Positions 45,876 through 59,430 of a stretch of 64,000 bases of DNA are shown here, in pieces. Every line of letters begins with the position of its first letter. The stretch's first letter is position 1. This DNA comes from Coffea arabica. Taxonomy: Eukaryota > Streptophyta > Magnoliopsida > Gentianales > Rubiaceae. Both the position numbers and the translations under genes were made by a program. Where the stretch lies: NCBI RefSeq assembly GCF_036785885.1, contig NC_092317.1, positions 41,219,329 to 41,283,328 on the forward strand, given 5' to 3'. The notes beneath the pieces are model-generated. The model was not told the origin of the DNA. It did no database searches and was given only the letters and a program-made list of their open reading frames with translations.

Positions 45876-48800
45876 ATGGATAAGAGCGAAGGAATTAACC
45901 TCACAGAGAGAGATTCTTCAGAAAGACTTCCTTCACTGATTGAACATATTGCTGGAAATAAAGTGGCTGGATTTGATAACATTAAGGAGAAGAGTGAGCT
46001 GAATTATCAACCAGCTGCCATGTGTTCTCATTGTTTAAGCCCCTTAAGCATGGTAAGTCAATAGAAAGCTAATGATTTTACCCTATTCGGCAATAATGTT
46101 AACATCTTGAATTGTCATGAGAATTAGCATTTTATCTTTTTACAATCAAATGGTTCTTGGTATCTGCAATACCATTTGTCTTGTTTATGTTTCGACTCTT
46201 CCCTGATTTATAGAAGGATATTTTGGTTGAGACTTTTTGGAAGTCAAGACCTAAGTTGTTTCTAGGAGCCATCAATATTAGTAGTCCATTGTCAGACTCC
46301 TACAATTGCTTTTAGTTGACCTGTGTTGCATGTCTATAATGTATGTTAGCTATGTTAAAGGCATATACTGGGTGACTGACATAGTAGATCTTGCATATTA
46401 AATTTATCTTTTACTCGTCGAGGACCTCTTGGTGTATAACGTGGTCTTCAGGATTAATTTAAAGGTAAAAGAAGCCAAAGAATGAGATAGTAAGTAAGTG
46501 GCTTGAAGCAAAGGCATGCTCTTAAGTAACTAACCATGATCATAATAAGGCCCTTCTTAGAAGCTTCGAGTTAAGTAAATGTCACTGATTATGATAGACT
46601 TGGCTCCAGCGTCCTTTTTTTATGCAATGGGACCTTAACCTGGTTCTCTTTTCATTTTCCCCATCTCTAACATGAATTTCTGCTGCTGAGATGCTCTTAG
46701 TTGCGGCATTGCATCAACTATTTCGTTGTGGAAAGTTCTCTGTTGTTGTTTAATTTGCAAGACGGCAAGCTTCTGACACTCTTGTCATTGGGTTACACTC
46801 TACTAATTGTTTCTGAAGTTATATGTTATGTTAATTTTCTTAGGGAACTGTGGCAGCAGCTGCAGATGGTCAGAGTGATCTTTCTCAGACTCAAAGACTG
46901 CATTCTGTTTCTATTAGCATGCCATCTACTCCTGCGGGAAATCATTCCTCAAATGCGAAAAAAGTACTCTTCAATGATAGTAATGAAATAATTTTCAGCA
47001 ATGACGTTTCAAATTCTGCTGCTTCAACCAATTATGGTGGTGCTGCAGAACTAAAAACCACAAAGTTTCATTCTCAGCCAATGCCAACAGGTTCAACATC
47101 TGATGAGGTTGTCGCAAATGGCAAATTTCCAAGCCATCCAGAAGGTCCCCTTAGGAATCCTGCAATTAACGGACTAAAGGATAAAAGATTTGACACTTTC
47201 AAAACTTGGTCTGGGAAGCTTGAGAGGCAAATATCCAATTTACGTGGAAAGAACAGGGAAGATACACATGATTCCAATCCGCAAGAGAATATAGAAGTGG
47301 AGAGTTTACCTGTGGACCGGTACTTTGATGCCTTGCAGGGGCCTGAACTTGATACACTACGGGTATGTATCTTTGCATATTCTGTTCTTCTTTTATTTTT
47401 GGTATCTGTCTAGGTGTAGTGAGATGGTTGTCATAAGTGTATTCATCACTGAGATTTGCAACATTGACTTTCTGCTGTACAGCCTTCTGAGGAGATAATT
47501 CTTCCTGAAGATGAGCAGTGGCCCTTTCTTCTTCGCTACTCAATCTCTTCATTTGGTATCTGTCTTGGTGTTAGCAGCCAAGCCATTATGTGGAAAGCCC
47601 TTGCAACGTCTGCTTCCACAAAATTTCTGCATATAAGCCCCGATGTAAACCTAGCTTTGTGGTGCATATCGGTTGCTCTTGTAGTAATCGTCTCTTCCAT
47701 TTACTTTCTGAAAGTGATTTTCTACTTTGAAGCAGTTCGGAGAGAATACTATCACCCGATCCGTATCAATTTCTTCTTTGCTCCATGGATAGCACTTCTT
47801 TTTTTAGCTCTAGGAGTTCCACCATCAATTTCTGAAAAGCTCCATGCAACTCTATGGTACATTCTTATGTTTCCAATCTTTTGTCTTGAGCTAAAAATTT
47901 ATGGACAATGGATGTCAGGAGGAAAGAGGAGGCTTTCAAAGGTGGCCAATCCTTCAAATCATCTCTCAGTTGTTGGAAATTTTGTTGGGGCATTGCTTGG
48001 CGCATCCATGGGGCTAAAGGAAGGGCCTATTTTCTTCTTTGCTATTGGATTGGCTCATTACATGGTCTTATTTGTCACTCTCTACCAAAGACTTCCAACA
48101 AATGAGACACTTCCAAAGGAGCTTCACCCAGTATTCTTTTTGTTTGTCGCAGCACCTAGTGTTGCTTCTATGGCGTGGGCAAACATTCAGGGATCCTTTG
48201 ATTATGGATCACGGATTGCTTACTTCATTGCTATGTTCCTCTATTTATCGCTGGTTAGTCCTTCTATTATGTGATTTCTCAAACCTATGTGCTTTGCATT
48301 CTCAATTATGTTGAGTATTTTATGCATGGATAGGACTTACAAGCTTGTTGGTGAGCTCGGTTAGCTTTAGCTATAACATTAACACTCAGATGAATGTTGT
48401 CTGAAGACTGAGGGGATCTATAAGATAAGAAACCACTTCCCTACCCTTGAAATCGAATACCTTCCTGAGCATTGTTGTCGAAGAAAAAGTAGTACTATGC
48501 TCTAGATAAAAAATGAGGTTGGAAAACAGGCCAAGGCTAGTTCATGTTAAAGTGGATGATCAAGTTGTTTCGCGAACAATTTTATCTAAGCATATTCAGT
48601 TGGTAAGAATAGGTATCTAATCATTTGCTTCTCCTCCTCACAGGCTGTTCGCATTAACTTTTTCCGAGGCTTCAGGTACAGTAAGATGTGTAATTTTTAA
48701 CTCCAGAGTTCTGTATCCAACCTACTTTTTATAGATTCCTGATATTCATTTTTTTTTGTTTTGGTCTAATGTAGGTTTTCTTTGGCATGGTGGGCGTACA

Positions 48801-49144
48801 CTTTTCCAATGACTGGAGCTGCCATTGCCACAATCAGGTATTCAAATGCGGTAACCAATGTAGTGACAAAATGTTTAACTGTGATACTATGTGTAACTGC
48901 AACACTCACAGTAACTGCACTACTCGTAACAACAATCATCCATGCTTTCGTGCTTCGAAACCTCTTTCCCAATGACATTGCCATTGCAATTAGTCAAGGA
49001 AAGCCTAAAACAACTCGACGATGGTTTCATAGAAGATCTGGCAGCTCTGATACTACTACTAAACATATTGAACACTACCTCAAGTTTGCAGATTCAGAAG
49101 AAAAAGATATTGAAGCTTCTAATGAGTCGGCAGGAAAAGTTTGA
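45876..49144 (+). CDS. S-type anion channel, SLAC1 homologue of the SLAH2/SLAH3 type
   Basis: Slow-type anion channels of this family pass nitrate and chloride across the plasma membrane; SLAH2/SLAH3 types are nitrate-preferring and gated by kinase phosphorylation of the N-terminus. Five coding exons are 45876-46052, 46844-47362, 47483-48253, 48644-48675 and 48775-49144, all with GT-AG introns and one open frame of 622 codons. Residues 1-232 are a soluble, Ser/Thr-rich tail with VSISMPSTPAG, FDTFKTWSGKLERQISNLRG and ESLPVDRYFDALQGPELDTL, as in SLAH3-type proteins. The membrane domain starts at about 245 (WPFLLRYSISSFGICLG). HYMVLFVTLYQRLP carries Phe429, which aligns with the pore-gating Phe of SLAC1 (Phe450 in Arabidopsis). 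FPMTGAAIATI and FPNDIAIAI close the protein. No defect is visible. SLAH2 and SLAH3 cannot be told apart here. Confidence 0.93.
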
Positions 49145-50445
49145 ACTTCTGGCATAAAAAGAAGTCTACAATATTCAGTACTTCATCAGTTTTACAGGTC
49201 CTGAAGTACTTACAAACAGTCTATCAAGGGAGGAGCAGTAAATCTTGAAGTCCCGATGAACTTGATGTACAAATTTATCAATATGGTTTATGTAGCAAGG
49301 AGAGATCAAGGAAAATTTTCCACTTTCTTTGAGCTGTAAATTGTTGTATTAGAAACTCTGAAAGTCTGAACAGTTGGATATCTTTCTGAATAAGCTAAAT
49401 TTTTAGCATGGATAAGAGTAATAATTTAGTCTGTTAGTCACTTAGTCGTTGGATGAGTGTGTATCCCATAGAACATTGTAAATTGGCTGCGGGAGTAACC
49501 TAGCCATTGGATGCCAATGTTTGTTTAAAGATGGGATGAAAATCAAGCAAACAAATATCTGATGACTGGAAACTGGCTCATGGAAGGGTTTCAAACTCCA
49601 TCCTGCCAAAAGAACAGTTAAACATTATCTAATGAAAAGACTTAACATCCGGTTCTTGAATCTAAACTATATTTCGGCTAAAGGGTTTCAAATCTCAATA
49701 ATAATATATTAGGGGTGTGGATTTAGGATGCAGAAGTGTGAATTTAGCTTCTTTCATAAGTAATCTTATCAATATAATTACGCACAAGTCAATCTATTGT
49801 TACAAAAGCATAACAAAATTTACAAAGTTTAGAAAACAAGAAAGGAAATTAAAAAATATAAAGGGCAAGATTGGAGAATAAGGAGAATCACTATTATTAC
49901 AAAAATATAGAAGTAATATATTGTTACAAAGTTCAGAACAGTCACTATTATTAGAACTTCAAAATGTGCTGAATAAGGAGAACTGGACAATGACAAGAAC
50001 AAGGGTGATTCCCCATAATCACCATATCACTCTTCTACAACTAAATAGAATCAGTGTAATTTCTCCCACGTATAATTCTAGCCAGTATACATTCTTGTAC
50101 CTGAGAATATAGGTTAGATGACAATGTATAAGACGAAAAACACCAAGCTTACTATCAGCAGGAAAATGAGTAGGACATAAAATTGAAGAGAAAACTAGAA
50201 AAACAAGAAGGACAATTAACAGCCCTAAAGAAAATAGTTTCAGTTCTTAGAAGTAAGGTGAAGAAAAACATTCAGCAACTTCATGTTTTTGTAGATTTTA
50301 ATTTTAGCAATGCTAGAAAGTTCTATATCTTGAAATTCTTGTCAAATAGGTAAAAACTGACAAGTTGCAGACAAAATTAGACTTAAAAAACAGAAGAAAA
50401 CATGATGCCAAAATCTGCCTTGTAAAATAATATTCCAGTCTCACG
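49145..50445. other. SLAH 3' UTR and convergent intergenic region
   Basis: The first few hundred bases are the likely 3' UTR of the channel gene. AT-rich DNA follows with no recognised gene. If the NAC gene has a third exon it would lie here on the minus strand, but I find no convincing one. Confidence 0.4.
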
Positions 50446-51599
50446 TTAATTAATTACCTCTTGCTTATTTCTGCCATTAATTTCAGTCTGCAATCTGTAT
50501 TCTTCCATTCTCCAATGTGTTTTCTTAGCATGTGGTGGAGAACCTGAAAAATAAGTCAAATAAATTTTGAAAGCAAATATATCTCCTTCTGAATTGTGAA
50601 TTGGTTCTTCTTCTCCAATGAATCTCCAGAAACCGATCCCATTTCCAACCATCCGAGTTGATCTTGTTTTCCCAAGAAAATATTCATCTTTGTATATGAA
50701 GAAAAACCATTCCCTTTCATTATCATTAAAAGTACCATTTCCCACTGCAAAAACAAATTTCAACGCAATGAGTTGTAAACATAACCAAAAAAAAAAAAAA
50801 CCATTCCATCAGAAAAAACAAAAACTTCAGTGAAATCTTTAGTCTTATTTCCAAAATCACAAAATTGCAACCATGATGTATACTGGAAGATGCCACTTAA
50901 CTAGGAGTTGTCATGAACCAGGAATTGATCAAACTAGAAATAAATGACCTGAAGCGGAAATTGATGAAACTGGAAATAAATGAATTATCACGGGATGTAT
51001 ACTAGAATAAAGATGGATAATGAACTAGAAGGGAGAACGTAAGTTTAGATTGTTGCAATTCTAGTCATGAGTTATTTGCAATTCTGTTGTTTCTTATCCT
51101 TTCCATCTTTTGCAATTTTCTTGAATCACAACGTATAACGTATAATCTATAACCTATCATCGTGTAGTCTCATTATACCTAAGTGTAATCTTGATGTACC
51201 AAAACTATTGTTAAATACGTTACACAACTAGCATTACCATCTAAAAATAACAAAATTTTTGCAACTTCTTGCAACTTCCATAACAACTATATAAAAGAGC
51301 CCTACAAATCTGAAAAGCACCCTACAAATCTTTCCAGACTAATGTTACATGCGCTATCCATACAGAATTAACGTATAATCCATATGTAGAAGAATATAGA
51401 TGACAGAGTGAGATGTACCTAAACATTTGGGATGTTTGCTATAGAGGTCGTGGGCATCAATTTCTCGGATGATCTTAACCGGGAGAGGTTTGTAGAGTAC
51501 TTTGTTAGCCAGATAATACTTGACCAGCTCTTCATCAGTGGGCACAAATCTATACCCAACAGGCATCTCCAACTCCAACAAACGTTGGCTGGTTTCCAT
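50446..51599 (-). CDS. Short NAC-domain transcription factor, two exons
   Basis: NAC proteins are plant transcription factors that bind DNA as dimers through an N-terminal domain of about 150 residues. Exon 1 is 51599-51419 (METSQRL, then subdomain A PVGYRFVPTDEELVKYYLANK and B KPLPVKIIREIDAHDLYSKH). Exon 2 is 50744-50446, with subdomain C (EREWFFFIYKDE), D (RMVGNGIGFWRF) and E (YFSGSPPHAKKTHWRMEEYRL). The intron is GT (51418) to AG (50745), and the split codon becomes GTG. The protein is 159 residues, essentially the NAC domain alone with no activation tail. GAGGTAATTAA just before the stop could be a second donor site, giving a third exon I cannot find. A TATA box lies 106 bp upstream. It could be a functional short NAC or a decaying copy. 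Confidence 0.78.
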
Positions 51600-51704
51600 G
51601 AGAAAATGCTGATTTTGAGTAACAAATCAATGAAGAAGATGGACAAAATAGAGCCAAGCCTTGAAAGAACGAAGATGGTAGTAGCTTTACCAACTGAAGC
51701 CCGT

Positions 51705-51712
51705 ATTTTATA
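51705..51712 (-). promoter_or_regulatory. Putative TATA box of the NAC gene
   Basis: TATAAAAT on the minus strand lies 106 bp upstream of the NAC start codon, a normal spacing for a plant core promoter with a short leader. Confidence 0.45.
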
Positions 51713-51719
51713 TTAGCTT

Positions 51720-52919
51720 GTATTGAACAATTGCGCGTATACGTACGTTTCTTTCAGAAGGAAAGTTGAATCCTAGTACAACTTGGAGTATTTAAAGTCT
51801 ACACAATTTTAGGCGACTTTTTCAATTGTTTGTGGCTAAGAAAAGATTAAAACGTATTCGTTTTCTGGTGAAGAGTAACCCTAAGTGAGTTTCCTAAAAC
51901 TGTGTGAATTGACTTTTTCATTAATTTCATTTCCATTTTTAATAGTAGTTCTATATCTAGACCAAAATTAACGTTAAAGGGAGATCACAATGGATTGAAT
52001 ATGCACATTCTACATTCTCTGTATTCTATATGTACTAGTGACAAGGATACCCAATCAGTGTGTAATTTAGAAACAATCGCTTTTTATATAGAAGAATTTA
52101 ATATAAAATTTTCATAAACACAAAAAAACTTTGATCTTTTTAAAGTTTTTTTAATCAAATTTTAATTAATTTGGTGGTTGCAATGTTTGTGGGTGGGTAT
52201 GGATAAAAATTAGTTGTGATTATATTGGTTGGCAACATGGGCAACATGTAATCAGATAGTAAAGATATAATATAGTGATTATGAGGGTAAAGTTGAAAAT
52301 TTAAAAAGTGACAAAAGAAAAAGTTTACACCAAATCCAATACTCTCTCTTTATATATACTAGTGCTTGAGGCAACCCTAATGTGTCTGCATCTAATAAAA
52401 AGCATATTTATCAAAATTATCCCTTTATAATATTTTCTTATTGGTTAAATTTTTTTATAATGTAGATAATTGTAGAGAACTATGATGGAAGCTGAGCAAA
52501 TTACATGGGAGTTGGGAGTTAGTGTAAAAAATTGGATAAGCTCAACAAATAACTACAGCAAATAACTCTCTCCTAATTGTGGGGAAGTTTGTTTAGTATA
52601 CTGGGACAAATTTAACCTTATCATTAAGGATAGATTAGGAATTTTAAAAAATAATACTGTTTATCACACAGTGATGCTTATTGTATAGACTAGTGTTAAG
52701 GGTACATTCAACGTGTGCGCAATTAGGGATCAATTAGGTGGAAAGTTTTGAACCTAGAACTTCTCATTTACACTCTCTCCTTCAGTGCCATCCAACCAAT
52801 TCCTTCTCCCCGATTTTATTCCCTTCTTAATAAACATTAATTGAGTCTTTTATATGATTGACATTTATATTTATTTATACTATATAAAAAGGGAGAGATG
52901 GGGGTTTGGAGTAACACTT
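51720..52919. other. AT-rich intergenic DNA
   Basis: No gene is recognised. ACTATATAAAAAGGGAGAGA near 52878 resembles the 5' start region of some plant Helitrons, but the TC terminus is not clear. Confidence 0.35.
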
Positions 52920-53645
52920 TGACAGGTGTCGACCCTACACAGTAGTAAAAGTCTTACTAGAGAAAATAAAGATTTTGTATAGAGCAACAAGTAGAATCAT
53001 CTCCACAAGGATTGGCGAGAAATTTGTTTCTTCTATAGTAAGAATTATGGGGGATTTTGATTCAAAAATAACTAATTAATAAATAATTCATGAAAATAAA
53101 CAAGAATTAATTCAATAATAAACACGACTCTAATCAAGAATACAACATTTTAGATATGATTCACACAACTGATCATTGATGTAAGAATAGATTAATTACT
53201 CATTAATAGATTGGTTATAACCATCAACAAAATCTGACAACCAATTTTTTCTTACTTTATCGATAGTCAAGGTACGATCGTTAACTATTTCCCTAATCAA
53301 GAAACAATTCTCGGTATGACCATATGATTTAATTTTCTAATTGTATTAAAAACTAGAAAAGCCCAACCCTAACCAATAAGTATGCTACTAGAGTTTGTTT
53401 AACTTAGATCATACGTTTCCCTAACATGAAACCAATCACACTAGTTACCACTAGTATTAACCAATCAAACAGTTACATATTTAACTAGTTAATATGGCAG
53501 TAGATTATGAGGTTAATTTGAATATCAGCCCCTTGACATCCAAATAACAAAAAAATCATAAGAAATTAAATCAAAAAATATACGAATGCCAATGAATTAA
53601 AAGAAATAATTAAAAATTAACCTTCAAATAGCCAAAAATATTGTT
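52920..53645 (-). mobile_element. Possible gypsy LTR fragment
   Basis: Read on the minus strand it ends GGGTCGACACCTGTCA and contains CCAATCCTTGTGGAGATGATT, similar in style to the 3' end of Ty3/gypsy LTRs (GTGGGATCGACCC in the LTR at 1433-3220). The interior is AT-rich without ORFs. The left part of the LTR is not recognised, because it meets Helitron coding sequence at about 53650. The call rests on motif style only. Confidence 0.3.
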
Positions 53646-53656
53646 GAACTCCCTAT

Positions 53657-56600
53657 TTGGATTTACATCTATGGGAGGAAAAAATAGTTAATTCTGTTGG
53701 ACCGTATTCATTGCAAATTAGCGGAGAAAATTATCATTTAATTGGATCTCTGCTACCACCTGTTGGAGAATTAGGTAGATTCATACAACTGCAAAATTTT
53801 TATACCGATAATGAGTTACAAAATCGTATGAATCTTCTAAATAGTCATGATGGCAAACCAATTGGAGTTGATGCATCCATAGTTGAGGGGTTACATAGTA
53901 TGTTAGATGAGATCAACCCATATGTACAGGTATTTCAGAATGCTAGAGACATGCTTCGAAATCAAAATGTTTCGAATCTTCAAGTACAAATAATTTGTGC
54001 TCGGGGTGATAGACAATATATCCAATCAACTGCAAATGAAGTTGCTGCTATAATCGTAGGTGAAGATAGTGGGCATATTACACATCGTGATATTGTAGTT
54101 GTTACTCGAGATGGAAATTTGAAAAGAATTAAGGAGACTTATCCATCTTACATGTCACTACAATATCCTTTACTATTTCCCTACGGAATAGATGGATGGC
54201 GATGTGGCATAAAATTTTCACGCTCTTCTAGTAAGAAGAGACAATTTGTTTCAATCCGAGAATTTTATGCTTTTCGGATTCAATTTCAATACAATAAAGG
54301 TCATACACTTCTAAAAGGTGTTAAACTATTCCAACAGTTTGTCGTTGATTGCTATGCAGCAATTGAACACGACAGATTAAATTTCATGAAAATCCATCAG
54401 TCTGTATTGTAGGCTGATGTATATCAAGGTTTGGAAGATGTTGTTGTTGCCAGAGATACGGATGCATCGGCAGTTGGAAGGAGAATTATTTTACCATCAT
54501 CATTTTCGAGTGGAATCCAAAATATGGTACAACATTTTCAAGATGCAATGGCAATTTGTAGGACAATTGAAAATCCAGATATTTTTATTACATTTACTTG
54601 CAATCCGAATTGGCCAGAAATTAAACAAGAGTTGACAAGAATATCGGGACAAAAAGTTGAAGACAGGCCCGATATTACTGCTCGAGTTTTCAGAATAAGG
54701 CATAAAAAATTAATGGATGTTCTGAAGATCAATAATCTATTTGGAAAAGTACTTGCAGGTAAAAATTTCACTTTGTTTTAAATTAAAAAAATTTTCACAT
54801 CTTATTATTCTTATATATACTAAAGAACATCTATGTATACGTGCAGACATTTCTATCATTGAATTTCAAAAACGTGGTTTGCCACATACTCATATCACTC
54901 TGACATTAGCTTCAGATGATAAACCACTTACTCCAAAACAAATTATTGATGACATCATTTGTGCTGAAATACCAAATAAAGATGCTGATCCACTTGCTTA
55001 TATAAGGTTATTAGGTGTATGTTACATGGACACTGTGGTGATGCTTATCCAAATGCTCCACGTATGGCGAATGAAAAGTTTTCTAAACACTATCCAAAAA
55101 AGTTTTATAATGAAACTACGATCCATCTACGATTTGTGTCATACAAGCGTCGAGATGATCCATCTAAGAAGGTGACCATCAATGGTTTCACATTTGACAA
55201 TAGATGGGTTATTTCTTATAATCGAGATTTAATTGTCATGTTTGATGTCCATATCAACGTGACTAAAGTCGCACAACTGGATATCACTAAATATCTGTAC
55301 AAATACATGAATAAAGGGGTTGATAGAGCAAACGTACAGAATAAAAATAGTGTTTTACACTCAAATGAAGGTGGGCATCGTCGTTATAAAAATGTTGATG
55401 AGATTATACAATATCTCGATTGTCGATATTTATCGTCAATTGAATCATGCTAGAAGATATTTGATTTTGAAATGCAAAGGCAGTATCCATATGTGATTAG
55501 ATTGCAGTATCATCTTCCAGATAATCAATTTGTGATTTTCAATGATGATGATCATATTTATCATGTTCTTGATCGTGAAAATATACATGACACCATGTTG
55601 ACCAAATGGCTCGAAACAAATACAAATAATGTTTCAGTTAGAAATTTGACGTTTGTCGAGTTTCCAAGTAAGTGGACCTAGAAGCAAAACATACGATAAT
55701 GGGAGCCCAAATTGAGTGGTAAGTGCATTAGACGACTGCCATACGCACATCCCCACTGTGACGAACGCTATTATTTGCCAATGTTACTTCATAAAACTCG
55801 TGGAGTTCAAAGTTTTCAACATATCCGTACCATTAATGGAATTGTACACCCGACTTTTAAAGCAGCATGTGCAGCACTTGGTCTTCTTGATGATGATAAC
55901 GAGTGGAATGAAGCTTTGACTGAAGCATTTATATAGGCATCCGCAAAAAAGTTGCGAAGCATATACTGTACTATACTTATGCACTCCGAGATAAGTAACC
56001 CCTTCAATCTATGGCAACGTCACTGGAAAAATATGACAGATGATTTACTTTATCAGATTAGAAGGGACATGGGAAATCTTCAAATTCGTATTGGTGATGA
56101 TGAGTTACAAAATTTGGGATTAGTTGAAATTGAACTCATTTTAAATAAAAACGATTTCTCTTTACGAGATTTTCCACAGATGCCATTACCATCTTTTCAA
56201 AATGCTCAGTTCTCCATGAATAGGCTGATAAGAGAGGAACTTGATTATGATTTTCTATCAGAGCAACAGTTGTTCGATGATTTGTATGCTGGATTAAATG
56301 AGAATCAATTAAATGCATATGATATTATTATGCAATCATACACACAAAATCGTGGAGGACTTTTCTTTGTATATGGAAGTGGTGGGACCAGTAAGACTTA
56401 CTTACGGAGGACATTGATTGCTCGAATTAGATCTCAACGAAAAATTGTTCTTTCGGTTGCATCATCAGGCATTGCGGCAATACTGTTGCCCGGTGGAAGA
56501 ACAACACATTCGCGATTTAAAATTCCGATTAATTTGGATGAATTATCTAGTTATTCAATTAATAAAAATTCTGATTTGGCCAAACTAATTAGAGAGGCAT

Positions 56601-57753
56601 CTCTAATTATTTGGGATGAAACTCCAATGGCACATCGATACGGATTTGAAACTGTTGATCGTACATTAAATGATATTCTGAGATTCGATTATAATCATTC
56701 TGAAAATCAGATTTTTGGAGGAAAATTAATTATTCTTGGTGGTGATTTTTGCCAAACATTACCCATTGTTCCTAAGGGTAGGAGAGAAGCAACAGTATTA
56801 GCTACCATAAAAGAATCTCCTATTTGGAATCACTGCACAGTGTTGCATCTTAAAACAAATATGCGGGTGATGGGTTCGAATCTTTATCAAAATATGCGTT
56901 GACAATTAACATGGTTTACAAATTGGTTGTTGTCAGTTGATGAAGGAAAGGCACGGAAAATTTTACTTACAGAATTTGGGGAAGCAAATTGGATATAGAT
57001 ACCATCTCAATTTCTCATAAAAAATGACTGTGAATCTTTTACAAAGTTAGTAGATTCTGTCTATCCTAATTTGAGAAATTCATATAATGATAGCAGTTAT
57101 CTCAGAGAACGTGCTATTTTGGCTCCAAAAACTTGTGATGTTGATAAATTAAATGACAAGTTGATGTCAATGCTTCCCGGTCAATTTCATGCATACATGA
57201 GTGCTAATACTTTTTGTGCCACCGAAGGAGACATTGTTGAAAACATGAATTCTCCTGAAGTTTTGAACTCATTGAATTTTTCTGGACTTCCAAATCATCG
57301 TTTGGAATTGAAAAAAGGAGCACCCATAATTCGTTTGAGAAATTTAATCAGTCAGAGGGTCTTTGCAATGGAACGCGACTTATCATTACTAGATTGGGAG
57401 ATAAAGTTATCAAAGCAGAAGTTATGAGGTGATCCAATCTTGGAGATTTAGTACTGATACTTCGAATCTCTTTAACACCTCAGAGTATACGCACTCCTTT
57501 CCCAATTAAAAGGAGGCAATTTCCAGTGAAAGTAGCATTTGGAGTGACTATTAACAAAAGTCAGGGTCAAACATTGAGCAATGTTGGTGTTTACCTTCCT
57601 GAACCTGTTTTTTCTCATGGTCAACTTTATATTGCTCTTTCCCGTGCTACTTCTCCATCTAGATTGAAAATACTCATTGTTAATAGAGATAATGATCCAT
57701 GGAATTACACAAAGAATATTGTATATCGAGAGGTTTTTGAGAATCTTTCATAA
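53657..57753 (+). pseudogene. Helitron Rep/helicase, N-terminally truncated and broken
   Basis: Helitrons move by rolling-circle replication using a Rep nuclease fused to a PIF1-like helicase. The frame begins inside the Helitron-like N-terminal region (NYHLIGSLLPPVGELGRF, YPSYMSLQYPLLFPYG). An 88-bp GT-AG intron (54759-54846) precedes the Rep two-His motif FQKRGLPHTHITL (about 54862). The helicase has GSGGTSKT (about 56375) in place of the usual G.GGTGKT, Walker B LIIWDETPM, LGGDFCQTLPIV, and the final motif GVTINKSQGQTLSNVGVYLP with YIALSRATS, ending at 57751-57753. Stops lie at 54410, 55451, 55679, 55934, 56900 and about 56997, several as Trp or Gln to stop. Frame changes lie near 55015 and 57355. 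It is dead. Confidence 0.9.
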
Positions 57754-57921
57754 ATTATACACATCATTTTATAATAAAAATTTGTCATGTATTGCCTTTA
57801 TATTTTATGTATTGTAAATAAATGACACTTTCATATTCATCTTTAGCATTTGCATTTTATTTTACTATCTGTGTCAACTATAGTTTTTAAATAATTAATC
57901 AATATGTTATTCAATATTTAC

Positions 57922-59430
57922 AGATATTCGATATATACCTCTAATTTCTCTGGACCTTCAAAGATGTACATGGAATGTAAAGGTTAGATTATTTAGATTG
58001 ATTGATATGATGATATCTGGAGTGCTTCAGCGTTCATGGTGCATCAAAATACTTTTTATTCACGATCAGGTAATTATTCAAATCATATCTTACTTATTAT
58101 GTTGAGTTTTAATATTTACTAATTTTTTTAAAAATTATCAAAAATTTGTCATGCAAGGAATAATAAGAGGCAGTAGCATGCCCAGTATTTTTGGAGAATA
58201 CCTTCGTGAAGGTAAGATATATTTGTTTCAGAATATACATGTAATCCTAGCAGATACCAAGTACCGGATTGCACCACATCAGTATTAGTTGTTATTTGAA
58301 AATGATACAAAAATAGTGAAGATTTTAGATGATTGTGCAACCATCCCCGTTTCAAGTTCAATTTGGTCAAATTGAGACATATAGAACAATACATGAATAA
58401 TGATCTGCAATTGATAGGTACGTCATTACAATTAATATCATTTTTATTAAATTTATGCATTTCAAATGCTATTAATTAAAGTTTTTTATTTATTACAGAT
58501 GTGATTAGTTTAGTTGTATCTGTTGGTTCATACTATCAGACATATACTAATAACAAAATTGGTCGGAAGATACTATTGGTTGACAAAAGGTTAATTAACA
58601 AATCCCGACTTCTTTAAAATTTTTTATTTTTAGAGAACTTAGATTTGCACAAAACAAAATTTTGTTAACACAGTTTGACAATAGCTCGATTCATATTGTG
58701 GGATAAATTTGCTAATGATGATGGTGAACGGTTATATCAGTCTGCTATAAAAAATAATATTTTACTAGCATGTGGTATTTGCATACGAAATTTCAGAGGT
58801 AAATCAAATGCTTTTAGTTATACTCTATATAATTTGAATATTTTTTTGTGAATATAACCATACTATGCAGGACCATCACTTTGTACAATTGGAGCTAACA
58901 AATTGTATATCAATCACAATTTAGATTTTGCTCGATACCTGTGCAGTTGGTGAGTTCCATCAGTAACACTATATCAAACTATTCATGTTGTTTCATACTC
59001 TTATCAACGTGTATTTCAAAAAATTGTAGGTTTGAAAATGATACATGTGCTCGAAAGTTATTTATGTGGTTGAGGTCAAGCAATTTTACAATATCAAGCA
59101 TTGTTGATAGCAAATTCAAAGAGAATATGAATATCCAAATATACAATCATGCCTACGATAAACTTACTCTATTTAATTTAATTACTGCACAAATTTTTTA
59201 AATTTGTAATCATAACCTATACCTTCTTTCATTCTTACTAGGTTAAATATTTTCGAATTCTTGCTTACATTTAGAGCATTAACTTAGAAAGCATGCTCTA
59301 TGAGCTATGCAAAAATTGTGGACATCTATGTGAAGGTCATTTTTCAAAAACAGTTTGTATGCATTGTAATGACATGGTCGACACTGTTGTTAGGATTAAT
59401 TTCATGTACCTTTAATTTCAACATAATTTT
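57922..59430 (+). pseudogene. RPA70-like OB-fold gene carried by the Helitron
   Basis: Downstream of the helicase, fragments separated by intron-like AT-rich gaps read like plant replication protein A large-subunit homologues. They are YIPLISLDLQRCTWNVKVRL (57930), GEYLREGKIYLFQNIHVI (58190), DVISLVVSVGSYYQTY (58499), ARFILWDKFANDDGERLYQS (58685) and GPSLCTIGANKLYINHNLDF (58870). A C4 zinc-finger-like CKNCGHLCEGHF..VCMHC follows near 59310-59365. RPA-like genes are typical passengers of plant Helitrons and would bind single-stranded DNA during transposition. Stops are present in several fragments. Exon edges are approximate. Confidence 0.7.
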
